20,443 nucleotides of DNA, from contig CALFXW010000044.1 in assembly GCA_937957805.1 (NCBI GenBank), positions 1 through 20,443 of the forward strand. Reading direction: 5' to 3'. Below the pieces are notes generated by a model, which searched no databases, had not been told where the DNA came from, and was given only the letters and a program-made list of their open reading frames with translations. This DNA comes from an uncultured Sphingopyxis sp. (GTDB taxonomy: Bacteria > Pseudomonadota > Alphaproteobacteria > Sphingomonadales > Sphingomonadaceae). Position numbers and translations under genes: made by a program. This document shows, one piece after another, positions 7,213 to 14,909 of this stretch (its first letter is position 1; each line of letters starts with the position of its first letter).

Positions 7213-7780
7213 CCGCACCCCCAAGCCGCTGCCGGAGGAGCGCGGCAAATGCCTCTGCCAACCCCGCCACAATCTGGGCATCGCTCTGCGCCGACTGATC
7301 GTCATGTTGGGCGGCAAGCGCCTCTGCCGCGCGCCGCACGGCGGCATGGTTGATCGCGGCAAAGCCACGCAAGGTCGCCAGCGCATGGTCGCGGATGACG
7401 GTGCGAACATGCCCGTCCTTATGCCGCTCCACCTTTTCTACCTGCCGCACACCAAAGCGCCCCTGCGCCAATGCGCGCATTTCCAGATCCTGATGCCCTT
7501 CCAGCTTGGCGAGGTCGAACCGTTGCGCAAATTCGGGGTCATTGCGGCGGCGTTGCTTTACGGTGGCGAGCGCCACCCCGCCCATTTCGGCGGACAATTT
7601 GATGTTCGACGTTTCAGCGAGCGCATCAAAAAAAGCATCGAAACTTTCCGGCGGCAATCTCTTGCCACCGCGCCGCACCTGTCGCACGCCATTTTGCGCG
7701 CGCGCGCTGACCAGCTTGGGCGATGATTTTTTGGGCGCGGTTTTGGGCTTGCTGGACGCGCGTGTTTTTGGTTCGGCCAT
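7202..7780 (-). CDS. Putative small terminase subunit (DNA-packaging, GTA g1 position)
   Basis: A 192-residue protein starting MAEPKTRASSKPKT. ATG 7778-7780 follows a very strong AAAGGAGG with four bases of spacing; an in-frame start 96 bases further up would place a terminator-like hairpin inside the gene. The N-terminal 45 residues are lysine-rich and disordered. Residues ~47-95 (SFDAFFDALAETSNI then GGVALATVKQRRRNDPEF) look like a helix-turn-helix DNA-binding segment of small terminases, followed by helical KLEGHQDLEMRAL. Its position directly before, and 11-base overlap with, the large terminase supports this role. Small terminases recognise DNA and regulate the packaging motor. The family is diverse, so the assignment relies partly on context. 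Confidence 0.72.
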   Translation of the reverse strand: MAEPKTRASSKPKTAPKKSSPKLVSARAQNGVRQVRRGGKRLPPESFDAFFDALAETSNIKLSAEMGGVALATVKQRRRNDPEFAQRFDLAKLEGHQDLEMRALAQGRFGVRQVEKVERHKDGHVRTVIRDHALATLRGFAAINHAAVRRAAEALAAQHDDQSAQSDAQIVAGLAEAFAALLRQRLGGADGR

Positions 7781-7823
7781 GTCGCCTCCTTTATGCAAAG
7801 GGAAATGAGGGGGCTGAACATGC

Positions 7824-7853
7824 AAAAACCCTGCCCGAACTTTCCGACAGGGT
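7824..7853 (-). terminator. Terminator-like hairpin in the leader of the small terminase gene
   Basis: Reading the minus strand, ACCCTG (7853-7848) pairs with CAGGGT (7833-7828) and is followed at once by a T run (five Ts, 7828-7824). It lies ~45 bases before the start codon and after the promoter-like box. This looks like an intrinsic terminator or attenuator. The stem is only six base pairs with a 14-base loop, so it is modest. Confidence 0.4.
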
Positions 7854-7885
7854 GGGCGGCATCCCGCGAATCGCATTTTTCAGCA

Positions 7886-7922
7886 ATATGGCGCTTGTGC
7901 CATATCAGCGTTACGCTGTCAA
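7886..7922 (-). promoter_or_regulatory. Candidate promoter/operator for the packaging-head operon
   Basis: On the minus strand a perfect TTGACA box (7922-7917) follows AT-rich DNA. Directly downstream are two adjacent palindromes: CAGCG-TTA-CGCTG (7906-7918) and ATATGGC-N6-GCCATAT (7886-7905). No good -10 hexamer is found 16-18 bases after TTGACA. This fits a regulated, weak promoter with a repressor or activator site, but it is inferred from pattern only. Confidence 0.4.
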
Positions 7923-7980
7923 GTATTTTGTGCCTATTTGGTTATTTTTTGGCGATTGCATATTTTCAAACACGCTAGCC

Positions 7981-8550
7981 TTAAGGTCGGAATTTCCGTC
8001 CCAGCCATTCGTAGAGCGCCCGCTGTTCGTCCTGCCCAGCGCGCCTCACTTGCGACAGCAACCATATCCCGGTGGGCTTTTCGCCAGTGACGTTCTTGGC
8101 CCCTTGATTGCATGTAGAGCACAACGACCGAAGGTTTGATAACTCGTCTTTGCCGCCAAGGCTCTTGTCCACGATATGGCCAATGTGCAGCCTAACCTTG
8201 CGCTGGGTTTCAGGGTCGATATCTCCCGGCGTAAGACCGCACATCTGGCAAGTGAAGCCGTTGCGATCCAGCACTTCCGCGCGCAGTTTGGTCGATATCT
8301 TGCGCGAGAAGGCTACGTCCTTTTTCTCCGGCGGTTCGCGCTCCAGGATATATTCGCCGGGCTTCAGACTGGCGGTATCATTGTGCGACAGGATCGGCCA
8401 GCCTTCTTCGTCACGCAACTCGCGAAGGCGCCTTGCCCACTCACTGACTTGCGGCCCAATCGCGTCCCGTATTTGAACGGCCGTAACAACTCGGCCCACG
8501 TTCTCCCGCAGAAACCGCCGGATACGCTCTTTCGAGCCGGGGCTACGCAA
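7981..8550 (-). CDS. wHTH-HNH endonuclease, probable type II restriction enzyme
   Basis: A 189-residue protein. Residues ~6-70 form a winged-helix region (ERIRRFLRENVGRVVT, then VSEWARRLRELRDEEGWPIL and LKPGEYILE), a combination seen in HNH restriction enzymes. Residues ~85-155 carry the HNH/zinc site: C101-x2-C104, H122-I-G-H125, N139 and C144-x2-C147, all present. The start appears to be TTG 8548-8550, overlapping the methyltransferase stop (8543-8545) by eight bases; I see no ATG before the catalytic domain in this frame. Overlap with a cytosine methyltransferase on the same strand argues for a restriction-modification pair, the methyltransferase made first. The alternative is a phage HNH nuclease involved in packaging, since such genes often lie next to terminases. 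Confidence 0.78.
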   Translation of the reverse strand: MRSPGSKERIRRFLRENVGRVVTAVQIRDAIGPQVSEWARRLRELRDEEGWPILSHNDTASLKPGEYILEREPPEKKDVAFSRKISTKLRAEVLDRNGFTCQMCGLTPGDIDPETQRKVRLHIGHIVDKSLGGKDELSNLRSLCSTCNQGAKNVTGEKPTGIWLLSQVRRAGQDEQRALYEWLGRKFRP

Positions 8551-9289
8551 CTTTGCGAGCCCCTTGCCATTGTTCGGCGAACATGTGCTTCATCAATTGC
8601 TTGCCAATAAGCTCGGTGTAGGCGGGTGGGATTGCTTCGTTGATCTCACCCTTGGTCATCCAGCTAATGCCCATCGCATCCCGCGCGGCTGCCAAAGTGC
8701 AATTCCCGCCACCGGTTACCTGTACAAAATCCTTCCACTCGTCGGTCTTCCCAAAGTGCGATTTGCGCTTGTCGAAAGTGTGAACCTTGGGGTGCTTACC
8801 ATGCGGCGGCGGGACGATCGGGAAATTCGCTTCGAACAGCCGATGGCGCAACACCCGCAGGCCGGGGAACATGGTGCCGCACAGGACAACCGGATTTAGA
8901 AGCGGTGCGCCTTCCACGTTCTCGATGACGTATGGCTTGCCTGACTTTTCCAACATGTCGCGCACAGGCTCGATGAGGCGCGGCCACTCGTGGCCGTTCC
9001 CGTTGCGCTTGGCGAGGTCGCTATAGGACTGACAGGGCGGCGAAGCATGGATCGCGTCGAAAACCGCGATGAACTTGGGATCCAACGTCATCGCGTCCGC
9101 TTGCAGGAAAGCTAGCGGATAAGACGGGCGAGGAACGATATCGACGCCTATGACTTCAAATCCGGCACGACTGTAGCCGACTCCAGCACCGCCAGCACAA
9201 CAGAAAAGGTCAAGAAGGAGGGGCTTGCGGGATACGCTTTGACCGGCCTTGCGCCGCGCTAGCAATTCTGTGACGACACACTCGGTCAT
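8543..9289 (-). CDS. DNA (cytosine-5-)-methyltransferase
   Basis: A 248-residue protein starting MTECVVTELLARRKAG (ATG 9287-9289); a GTG 57 bases upstream is an alternative. C5-methyltransferase motifs are in order: motif I LLLDLFCCAGGAGVGYSRAGF (SAM binding, about 24-44), GVDI (48-51), motif IV HASPPCQSYSD with catalytic C86, motif VI VIENVEGA (E123-N124-V125), motif VIII-like LRHRLFE (147-153) and motif X EAIPPAYTELIG near the end. The region between VIII and X, where target recognition lies, is short (~60 residues), as in compact phage-borne enzymes. It methylates cytosine at an unknown site. Overlap with the HNH nuclease suggests it protects host or particle DNA. I detect no convincing promoter for it upstream. 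Confidence 0.9.
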   Translation of the reverse strand: MTECVVTELLARRKAGQSVSRKPLLLDLFCCAGGAGVGYSRAGFEVIGVDIVPRPSYPLAFLQADAMTLDPKFIAVFDAIHASPPCQSYSDLAKRNGNGHEWPRLIEPVRDMLEKSGKPYVIENVEGAPLLNPVVLCGTMFPGLRVLRHRLFEANFPIVPPPHGKHPKVHTFDKRKSHFGKTDEWKDFVQVTGGGNCTLAAARDAMGISWMTKGEINEAIPPAYTELIGKQLMKHMFAEQWQGARKVA

Positions 9290-9408
9290 AGACGGCCCCC
9301 GATTTGTTCCGGTCGTGTTCTTATGGAGGCTTGGCGTTCGTGTCACCCTTTTTCTTCGCGACCACGCTTCAATTACTCATCCCATCGCCCCGCACCCGCA
9401 CCCGGCCC

Positions 9409-10092
9409 CTACGCCCCCGCCTCCGCACGGACGCGGGCGAGTATTTTTTCCATCCGCGCATTTTGGGCAGCAAAGCTTGGCCGCCCCTCCACCCCCGCCA
9501 GCCAGCGCGCGACATTGGGGTATTTCTGTGTGTCGAGCGCGACGCCTGCACCGCGCACATTGGCGAACATCACCGCCACCGAAATATCGGCCAGCGAAAA
9601 CGCATCCCCCACCAGAAATTCGCGTTTCGGTCCGATGCGCTGTTCCAGCCAGTCCAATATATGCGGGATTTCGGTGCGTTCGGCATCCTCCGCCGCTGCC
9701 AAATCCCCCGGTCGTTTCAGGAATAATGGCGCAACCACCCGGTTGAAAAACAGCTTGCCGCCCGCTGCCATCAAAATCGTATCAGCAAATTCATCAAACC
9801 AGATCACATCGCCGCGCGCCATGGCTTCGGCAGGGATCAGCGGCATGGCGGGGTGTGCCGCCTCCATATAATGGATGATGGCCGATGAATCGGCGAGTAG
9901 ATAATCCCGGCCATCACCACGCCCATTTGGCACACGCAGAGCTGGCATTTTACCAAATGGGCTGGCTTCGACAAATTCATCACCCCCCTGCCCCATGCCG
10001 CCGGGGCGCTGTTCCACCTCCACCCCTTTTTCAGCCGCCGCGATCAGAACCTTGCGGACAAAGGGTGACAATATCGCGCCATAGACAATCAT
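9409..10092 (-). CDS. Glutathione S-transferase family protein
   Basis: A 227-residue protein starting MIVYGAILSPFVRKVLIAAA. ATG 10090-10092 is preceded by GGGGG at six bases; an ATG six bases earlier lies right against that sequence. The N-terminal thioredoxin-like domain has the SPFVRKV helix start with a candidate catalytic Ser, the FGKMPAL cis-proline loop and the glutathione-binding DSSAIIHYME segment. The C-terminal all-helical domain ends with FLVGDAFSLADISVAVMF, the conserved N-capping box/hydrophobic staple motif, and PNVARWLAGVEGRPSF. The expected role is conjugation or reduction using glutathione in the cytoplasm; the substrate cannot be told. It is divergent from the ferritin-like gene and marks the return to ordinary chromosome after the phage-like block. 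Confidence 0.92.
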   Translation of the reverse strand: MIVYGAILSPFVRKVLIAAAEKGVEVEQRPGGMGQGGDEFVEASPFGKMPALRVPNGRGDGRDYLLADSSAIIHYMEAAHPAMPLIPAEAMARGDVIWFDEFADTILMAAGGKLFFNRVVAPLFLKRPGDLAAAEDAERTEIPHILDWLEQRIGPKREFLVGDAFSLADISVAVMFANVRGAGVALDTQKYPNVARWLAGVEGRPSFAAQNARMEKILARVRAEAGA

Positions 10093-10141
10093 CTTCATCC
10101 CCCGTAAATTGCGCCCAGAAAACTGGCTGGGGCGGCAGGTA

Positions 10142-10155
10142 AGGGTTAAAACCCT
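10142..10155. promoter_or_regulatory. Palindrome in the divergent GST/ferritin-like intergenic region
   Basis: AGGGTT-AA-AACCCT is a perfect 6-base inverted repeat in the 80-base space between two divergent starts. It could be an operator, but it is short and also close to the ribosome-binding region of the plus-strand gene. Confidence 0.25.
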
Positions 10156-10172
10156 AACCCATATGAGGGGTT

Positions 10173-10898
10173 ATGCAAGCGATGCACGCCGACGACCAAG
10201 ACCTGCCCGAACCGCGCGATGCGCCTGCCCCGAAACGGGCGGACGAAGGCTGGTTTCAGCGCCGCTACCTCGACCTGCTGGGCAGCATTTACATTTATAA
10301 TGAACATCGCGGCTATACTGCGATTGCGCGGGTGCTGGATGCGGTGCGCGCGCGCGCGCCCGATGATGGGGCGCTGATTGCGGCGATTGAACAGCACCGG
10401 GTGGATGAAGAAAAACATTATCATATGTTCCGCCGCTGGTTCGAACGGCGCGGCATCATGCCCTTTGCGGTGGACCGCACCTGCGGCCATATCGACCGCT
10501 TTGTCGAAATAATGTTCCGACAAAAAATCGACGCGCTCGACACCCAGGCGGTGATCGACAGCGATGCATTATTTGAAAAACTATGCCGCGTCATCAGCCT
10601 CACTGAAAGGCGCGGGATGCAACAGGTCGAAATCTTGCTCGCCCACCCCATCGTCCGCCGCGACCCGATTCTCATGCGGATTTTCCGGATTATCGAACGC
10701 GATGAACCATCGCACTGGGCACCCTATGACGGCTGGCTGGCGGCGCACGGGCGGCGCAACGACAGTTGGTGGGAACGGTGGATCGACCGCTATATCCATG
10801 GCGAATTATTGGCGCTGAAACTGCCGTTCCTGTTTTTGAACCCTTGGCTGGCGCGGCGCACAGACTGGGCGCATGCGGCAGATGGCGCGCGCGGGTAG
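10173..10898 (+). CDS. Ferritin-like di-iron domain protein
   Basis: A 241-residue protein starting MQAMHADDQDLPEPR, with GAGGGG just upstream of the ATG. The core is helical and has a two-iron carboxylate pattern: E44 (YNEHRG), E79-x-x-H82 (DEEKHYHMF), E145 (TERRG) and E178-x-x-H181 (ERDEPSHW), the paired ExxH arrangement of ferritin-like/di-iron oxygenase proteins. The reaction is unknown. The C-terminal LLALKLPFLFLNPWL is hydrophobic and may touch the membrane. Two residues near the end are tryptophan- and arginine-rich. It is followed 37 bases later by a membrane protein gene on the same strand, probably an operon. I do not recognise a named gene. Confidence 0.78.
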   Translation: MQAMHADDQDLPEPRDAPAPKRADEGWFQRRYLDLLGSIYIYNEHRGYTAIARVLDAVRARAPDDGALIAAIEQHRVDEEKHYHMFRRWFERRGIMPFAVDRTCGHIDRFVEIMFRQKIDALDTQAVIDSDALFEKLCRVISLTERRGMQQVEILLAHPIVRRDPILMRIFRIIERDEPSHWAPYDGWLAAHGRRNDSWWERWIDRYIHGELLALKLPFLFLNPWLARRTDWAHAADGARG

Positions 10899-10935
10899 CT
10901 TGTCAGGCCAAGCAGCGCGGGCTAGGTGGCGGGGG

Positions 10936-11574
10936 ATGTTACGCCGCCTTTACGACTGGATGATGGACAAGGCGGCGCACCGCCATGCGACACGCTGGCT
11001 GTTTCTGTTCGCCTTTGCAGAGGCGAGCTTTTTTCCCATCCCGCCACACCCTTTGCTTGGCCTGATGTGCCTCGCGCGGCCGGAAAAGGCGCTAAGATAC
11101 GGAATTATAACAACATTCGCGTCCGTTCTGGGTGGGCTGTTTGGCTATAGTCTGGGCTATTTTGCCTATGACACTATCGGCGAACCCTTGCTGCGCGCAC
11201 TCGGTCTGTGGGAAAGTTTTCCCGCCGCCGCCTGTTATCTGCGCGAATATGGCGCCGAAATCATCCTGATAAAGGGGGCGACCCCCATCCCCTTCAAGCT
11301 GCTGACGCTGACCGCCGGTTTCATCCACATGAACCTTGGCACATTCATCCTAGCGAGCATTGCCAGCCGCGCCTTTCAATTCATGCTGGTTGGTTTCCTG
11401 TTCTGGAAATTCGGCGCGCCGATAAAGGCCTTTATCGAGAAATATCTCGCCATCCTGTCCGCCGCTTTTGCCGTGGCGGTCGTCGGCGGTTTCATCGCCT
11501 TTGCCTATTTTTCGGGCGGCGCGGCCAGCGCCAGCGATGCGTGCAGCGCGGCCAGCCATGCCAGCATTGTCTAA
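10936..11574 (+). CDS. YqaA-family membrane protein with VTT (SNARE-associated) domain
   Basis: A 212-residue protein starting MLRRLYDWMMDKAAHRHATR; ATG 10936-10938 is chosen because the family starts with this YDW(M/T) helix. Hydrophobic helices lie at about 22-45, 58-80, 135-160 and 175-200. The family motif FAEASFFPIPPHPLL and the second IKGATPIPFKLLTLTAGF half-motif, each with conserved prolines, match the DedA/VTT superfamily (YqaA branch), thought to be transporters or lipid scramblases of the inner membrane. The substrate is not shown by sequence. The stop (11572-11574) overlaps the stop of the convergent VOC gene by three bases, with no room for an intergenic terminator. Confidence 0.85.
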   Translation: MLRRLYDWMMDKAAHRHATRWLFLFAFAEASFFPIPPHPLLGLMCLARPEKALRYGIITTFASVLGGLFGYSLGYFAYDTIGEPLLRALGLWESFPAAACYLREYGAEIILIKGATPIPFKLLTLTAGFIHMNLGTFILASIASRAFQFMLVGFLFWKFGAPIKAFIEKYLAILSAAFAVAVVGGFIAFAYFSGGAASASDACSAASHASIV

Positions 11575-11987
11575 GCGCTGAAAATCATTGCATCATCGGC
11601 AAAGGCTTTGAACTCCAGCGCATTGCCTGCCGGATCAGCCAAAAACATGGTGCGCTGTTCGCCAGCCTGCCCGGCAAAGCGCAGCATCGGCGGGTGGATG
11701 AAGGCGCAACCCGCGCGCGCCAGCCGTTCGGCCAGCGCGTCAAACTGATCCGGCGTCAGGATGATGCCGAAATGCGGCACCGGCACTGCATGGCCATCCA
11801 CCGCGTTCATCCCCGCCGCTACGCCGCGATAATCGGGGACATGGTGGATGACCAATTGGTGCCCGAACAGGTCGAAATCCACCCAATGATCGGATGATCG
11901 CCCCTGTGCACAGCCCATGACGGTGCCATAAAAATGCCGTGCGGCGGGCAGGTCATCGACCGGGATGGCGAGGTGAAAGGGGCGCAT
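11571..11987 (-). CDS. VOC-family (glyoxalase-like) protein
   Basis: A 138-residue protein starting MRPFHLAIPVDDLPAARHFY. It has the two beta-alpha-beta-beta-beta halves of the vicinal oxygen chelate fold. Candidate metal ligands are H5 (FHLAIPV), H72 (PHFGIIL) and E125 (GNALEFKAF), at the usual places, and the ADPAGNALEFK segment is diagnostic. The family includes glyoxalase, dioxygenases and resistance proteins; small stand-alone members like this are usually of unknown substrate. The gene is divergent from lnt (45 bases apart) and convergent with the membrane protein gene. Confidence 0.88.
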   Translation of the reverse strand: MRPFHLAIPVDDLPAARHFYGTVMGCAQGRSSDHWVDFDLFGHQLVIHHVPDYRGVAAGMNAVDGHAVPVPHFGIILTPDQFDALAERLARAGCAFIHPPMLRFAGQAGEQRTMFLADPAGNALEFKAFADDAMIFSA

Positions 11988-12032
11988 GGCGCGGCTATAG
12001 CGCCGCCGCGCGCGCTGCGCTATGGGCAGGCC

Positions 12033-13595
12033 ATGCCCGCCCGTCGCATTGCCGCGTTCCAGCGCTATCGCGCGCTTTGTGCTTTCTTATTGGGGGCGAT
12101 CAGCGCCACAGGATTTGCCCCCTTGGGGCTATGGCCGCTGACCATATTGGCGCTGGCCGCATTGCTGCATCTACTATCCCAAGCTGCAAAAAGCCGGACC
12201 GCGCTTTGGCTCGGCTGGCTGTTCGGCTTGGGCTATTTCACCGTCGGGCTGGCCTGGATTGCACAGGCATTTACCTATCAGGCCAAAATGCCGCCATGGC
12301 TGGGCTGGATGGCGGTTCCGCTGCTGTCGCTATATCTCGCCGTCTATCCCGCGCTGGCAGCCGCCAGCGCACACCGGCTCACCCGCCAAATGCAGGGCAA
12401 CCGGCAAGTTGCACTTGCGCTGTTTTTCGCCGCCACATGGATCGTCACCGAATGGCTGCGCGCATGGGTTTTTACCGGATTTGCGTGGAACCCGCTCGCC
12501 GCCATCGCGCCATGGGCGGCAGCGCCAACCCGCATCATCGGCACCTATGGGATGGGCGGCCTCATCATCCTCCTATCCGGCAGCGTGACCTTATTCGCCT
12601 GTGGTCAGCGCAAAGCTGCCCTGTGGTTGGCCGCGCTGCTCGCCCTTTTTTGGGGCGGCGCAACGTTCGCGCTTGCGCTGACTGCGCCGCAGACCAATCG
12701 TCCGCCAATCGATGTGACGATTGTTCAGCCCAATATTGATCAGGGTGACAAATGGGATATGGCGCAGCGCCGCGCCAATTTCGCCAAGCTCGCCGCCCAT
12801 TCGTCGCGACGTGGCGCAAACCCGCGCCTGCTATTATGGCCCGAAGCGGCGGTCCCCGATTATGTGGAGGATGGGTACCCCCCCTATTGGTATGACGAGC
12901 CGCCCGCTTTCGTCCGGGCACGGCTTGCCGCGCAGCTTGGCCCGGGCGACATGTTGCTGACCGGCGCGGTCAAGCTCATCCCCAATGGGGCGGGCGATGA
13001 TGTGGTGGGTGCGCGTAACGCGGTCTTTGCATTGGACGATCAGGGTCGGTTGGTAACCCGTTACGACAAATCGCATTTGGTGCCCTATGGCGAATATCTG
13101 CCCATGCGGCCGATATTGTCGCGGCTCGGCCTTTCCCGTTTGGCACCGGGCGATATTGATTTTTGGCCCGGCCCGGGTGCGCGCACGCTCAACCTTGGGC
13201 GATTTGGGCGCGCGGGGCTGCAAATCTGTTATGAGATTATTTTTTCAGGGCAAGTTGTTGATCAAGCCAACCGGCCAGACTTCATCTTCAACCCGTCGAA
13301 CGACGCATGGTTTGGCGCATGGGGGCCGCCGCAGCATTTGGCGCAAGCACGGCTGCGCGCGGTGGAGGAGGGGTTGCCCGTCCTGCGCGCCACACCGACC
13401 GGGATCAGTGCGATTATCGCCCCCGATGGGCGCATCCTCCATGCGCTGCCCATGCACCATGCCGGGAGGATCGACGCGCGCGTTCCGCTGGCCTTTGCGC
13501 CGACACTTTTTGCACGTTTCGGCAATATCCTGCCTTTGGCCTTTGCCATTTTTCTTATCGCCAGCGCGATTGTCTTTGGCCGCAACCATCGTTAA
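12033..13595 (+). CDS. lnt: Apolipoprotein N-acyltransferase
   Basis: A 520-residue inner-membrane enzyme that adds the third acyl chain to lipoproteins. ATG 12033-12035 (MPARRIAAFQRYRALC) fits the family start; a frame extension upstream would run into the divergent VOC gene. The first ~215 residues form several membrane helices, with the conserved GYFTVGLAWIAQAF and WIVTEWLRAWVFTGFAWNP segments. The nitrilase-like domain follows (about 226-480) with the triad E271 (LWPEAAVP), K346 (YDKSHLVPYGEY) and C399 (QICYEIIF), all intact, and FNPSNDAWFG. A last membrane helix lies at ~490-515. It is followed by metK, as in many alphaproteobacteria. It looks functional. Confidence 0.96.
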   Translation: MPARRIAAFQRYRALCAFLLGAISATGFAPLGLWPLTILALAALLHLLSQAAKSRTALWLGWLFGLGYFTVGLAWIAQAFTYQAKMPPWLGWMAVPLLSLYLAVYPALAAASAHRLTRQMQGNRQVALALFFAATWIVTEWLRAWVFTGFAWNPLAAIAPWAAAPTRIIGTYGMGGLIILLSGSVTLFACGQRKAALWLAALLALFWGGATFALALTAPQTNRPPIDVTIVQPNIDQGDKWDMAQRRANFAKLAAHSSRRGANPRLLLWPEAAVPDYVEDGYPPYWYDEPPAFVRARLAAQLGPGDMLLTGAVKLIPNGAGDDVVGARNAVFALDDQGRLVTRYDKSHLVPYGEYLPMRPILSRLGLSRLAPGDIDFWPGPGARTLNLGRFGRAGLQICYEIIFSGQVVDQANRPDFIFNPSNDAWFGAWGPPQHLAQARLRAVEEGLPVLRATPTGISAIIAPDGRILHALPMHHAGRIDARVPLAFAPTLFARFGNILPLAFAIFLIASAIVFGRNHR

Positions 13596-13603
13596 AGGGC
13601 CGG

Positions 13604-13623
13604 ATATAAAACTTGCTTTATAT
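13604..13623. promoter_or_regulatory. Inverted repeat upstream of metK
   Basis: ATATAAA-ACTTGC-TTTATAT is a perfect 7-base inverted repeat in the 83-base lnt-metK gap, flanked by a direct repeat of GGCCGGA (13598-13604 and 13627-13633). It may be an operator, part of a promoter, or a small leader hairpin. I could not match the leader to the SAM-II or SAM/SAH riboswitch consensus by eye. Confidence 0.35.
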
Positions 13624-13678
13624 GATGGCCGGACAGCAATGCACCGCGCCGCAGCACGATAAGGATTGACCCTGTCCC

Positions 13679-14905
13679 ATGCGTAACAGCTTTCTCTTCA
13701 CATCCGAATCTGTTTCCGAAGGCCACCCGGACAAGGTCGCCGACCAGATTTCTGACGCCATTGTAGACCTGTTTCTGTCCAAAGATGCCGAAGCGCGCGT
13801 CGCCTGCGAAACCATGACGACCACGCAATTGGTCGTTTTGGCCGGGGAAATCCGCTGTCGCGGGGTTTATGAAAATGGCGCATGGGCCGATGGCGCGCTC
13901 GACGAAATCGAACGCACCGTGCGCGGCGTCGTCAAAAATATTGGCTATGAACAATCGGGTTTTCACTGGGAAAGTTTCCGCTTTGAAAATAATCTGCACG
14001 GCCAGTCTGCCCATATTGCGCAAGGGGTGGATGAAAGCGCCGACAAGGATGAAGGGGCGGGTGATCAGGGCATTATGTTCGGATATGCGTCCAACGAAAC
14101 GCCCGACCTGATGCCGGCCACGCTCGATTACAGCCACAAAATCCTCGAACGTATGGCCGCCGACCGCAAGGCGGGTATTGCACCCTTTTTGGAACCCGAC
14201 GCCAAAAGTCAGGTGACATTGCGCTATGCCAATGAACGCCCGGTCGAAGCGACCGCCATCGTCGTTTCCACCCAACATGCGCCCGAATATTATTGGCACC
14301 ATGGTGCTGGCGACGCCGAAAAATATGGCGCTTTGCGCAGCTATGTCGAAGGCATCATCGGCGATATTCTGCCGGCCGAACTGCTCACCGCCAACACCGT
14401 TTATCACATCAACCCCACTGGCCGTTTCGAAATTGGCGGGCCGGACGGGGACGCCGGGCTGACCGGACGCAAAATCATCGTCGACACATATGGCGGTGCT
14501 GCCCCCCATGGTGGCGGGGCATTTTCGGGCAAAGACCCGACCAAGGTGGACCGCTCGGCTGCCTATGTGACACGTTATCTGGCCAAAAATGTCGTCGCCG
14601 CCGGGCTGGCGCGACGCTGCACCATTCAATTAAGCTATGCAATCGGGGTCGCCGAACCCTTGTCGGTCTATGTCGATTTGCATGGCACGGCTGCGGCCGG
14701 GGTGGATGAAGCGCGGCTCGAACAATTGCTGCCGCAATTGGTGCGCCTGACACCAAAGGGCATCCGCACCCATCTGGGGCTCAACAAACCCATCTATCAG
14801 AAAACCGCAGCTTATGGCCATTTCGGCCGGACAGCGGACGGCGAATTTTTCCCATGGGAACGCACGGATTTGGTCGCAAAATTGCAGGCGGCGTTCGCGC
14901 AATAA
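13679..14905 (+). CDS. metK: S-adenosylmethionine synthetase
   Basis: A 408-residue enzyme making S-adenosylmethionine from methionine and ATP in the cytoplasm. It starts MRNSFLFTSESVSEGHPDK; that opening and its His are the conserved ATP-binding motif (FTSESVSEGHPDK). Signature GAGDQGIMFGYA (about 126-137) and the P-loop-like GGGAFSGKDPTKVDRSAAY (about 278-296) are complete. The length is normal; the ending HFGR...FPWERTD is typical. An AAGGA lies 13 bases before the ATG, an unusually long spacing. It is followed after only four bases by trmB, so they are probably co-transcribed. Confidence 0.97.
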   Translation: MRNSFLFTSESVSEGHPDKVADQISDAIVDLFLSKDAEARVACETMTTTQLVVLAGEIRCRGVYENGAWADGALDEIERTVRGVVKNIGYEQSGFHWESFRFENNLHGQSAHIAQGVDESADKDEGAGDQGIMFGYASNETPDLMPATLDYSHKILERMAADRKAGIAPFLEPDAKSQVTLRYANERPVEATAIVVSTQHAPEYYWHHGAGDAEKYGALRSYVEGIIGDILPAELLTANTVYHINPTGRFEIGGPDGDAGLTGRKIIVDTYGGAAPHGGGAFSGKDPTKVDRSAAYVTRYLAKNVVAAGLARRCTIQLSYAIGVAEPLSVYVDLHGTAAAGVDEARLEQLLPQLVRLTPKGIRTHLGLNKPIYQKTAAYGHFGRTADGEFFPWERTDLVAKLQAAFAQ

Positions 14906-14909
14906 CAAT

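Noticed and set aside
9290..9408. Attachment site or tRNA at the right edge of the phage-like block
   Set aside because: No tRNA, integrase or paired direct repeat is visible; the block has no demonstrable att site within this window.
13596..13678. SAM riboswitch upstream of metK
   Set aside because: Tried to match SAM-II and SAM/SAH core sequences by eye and could not; kept only as an inverted repeat.
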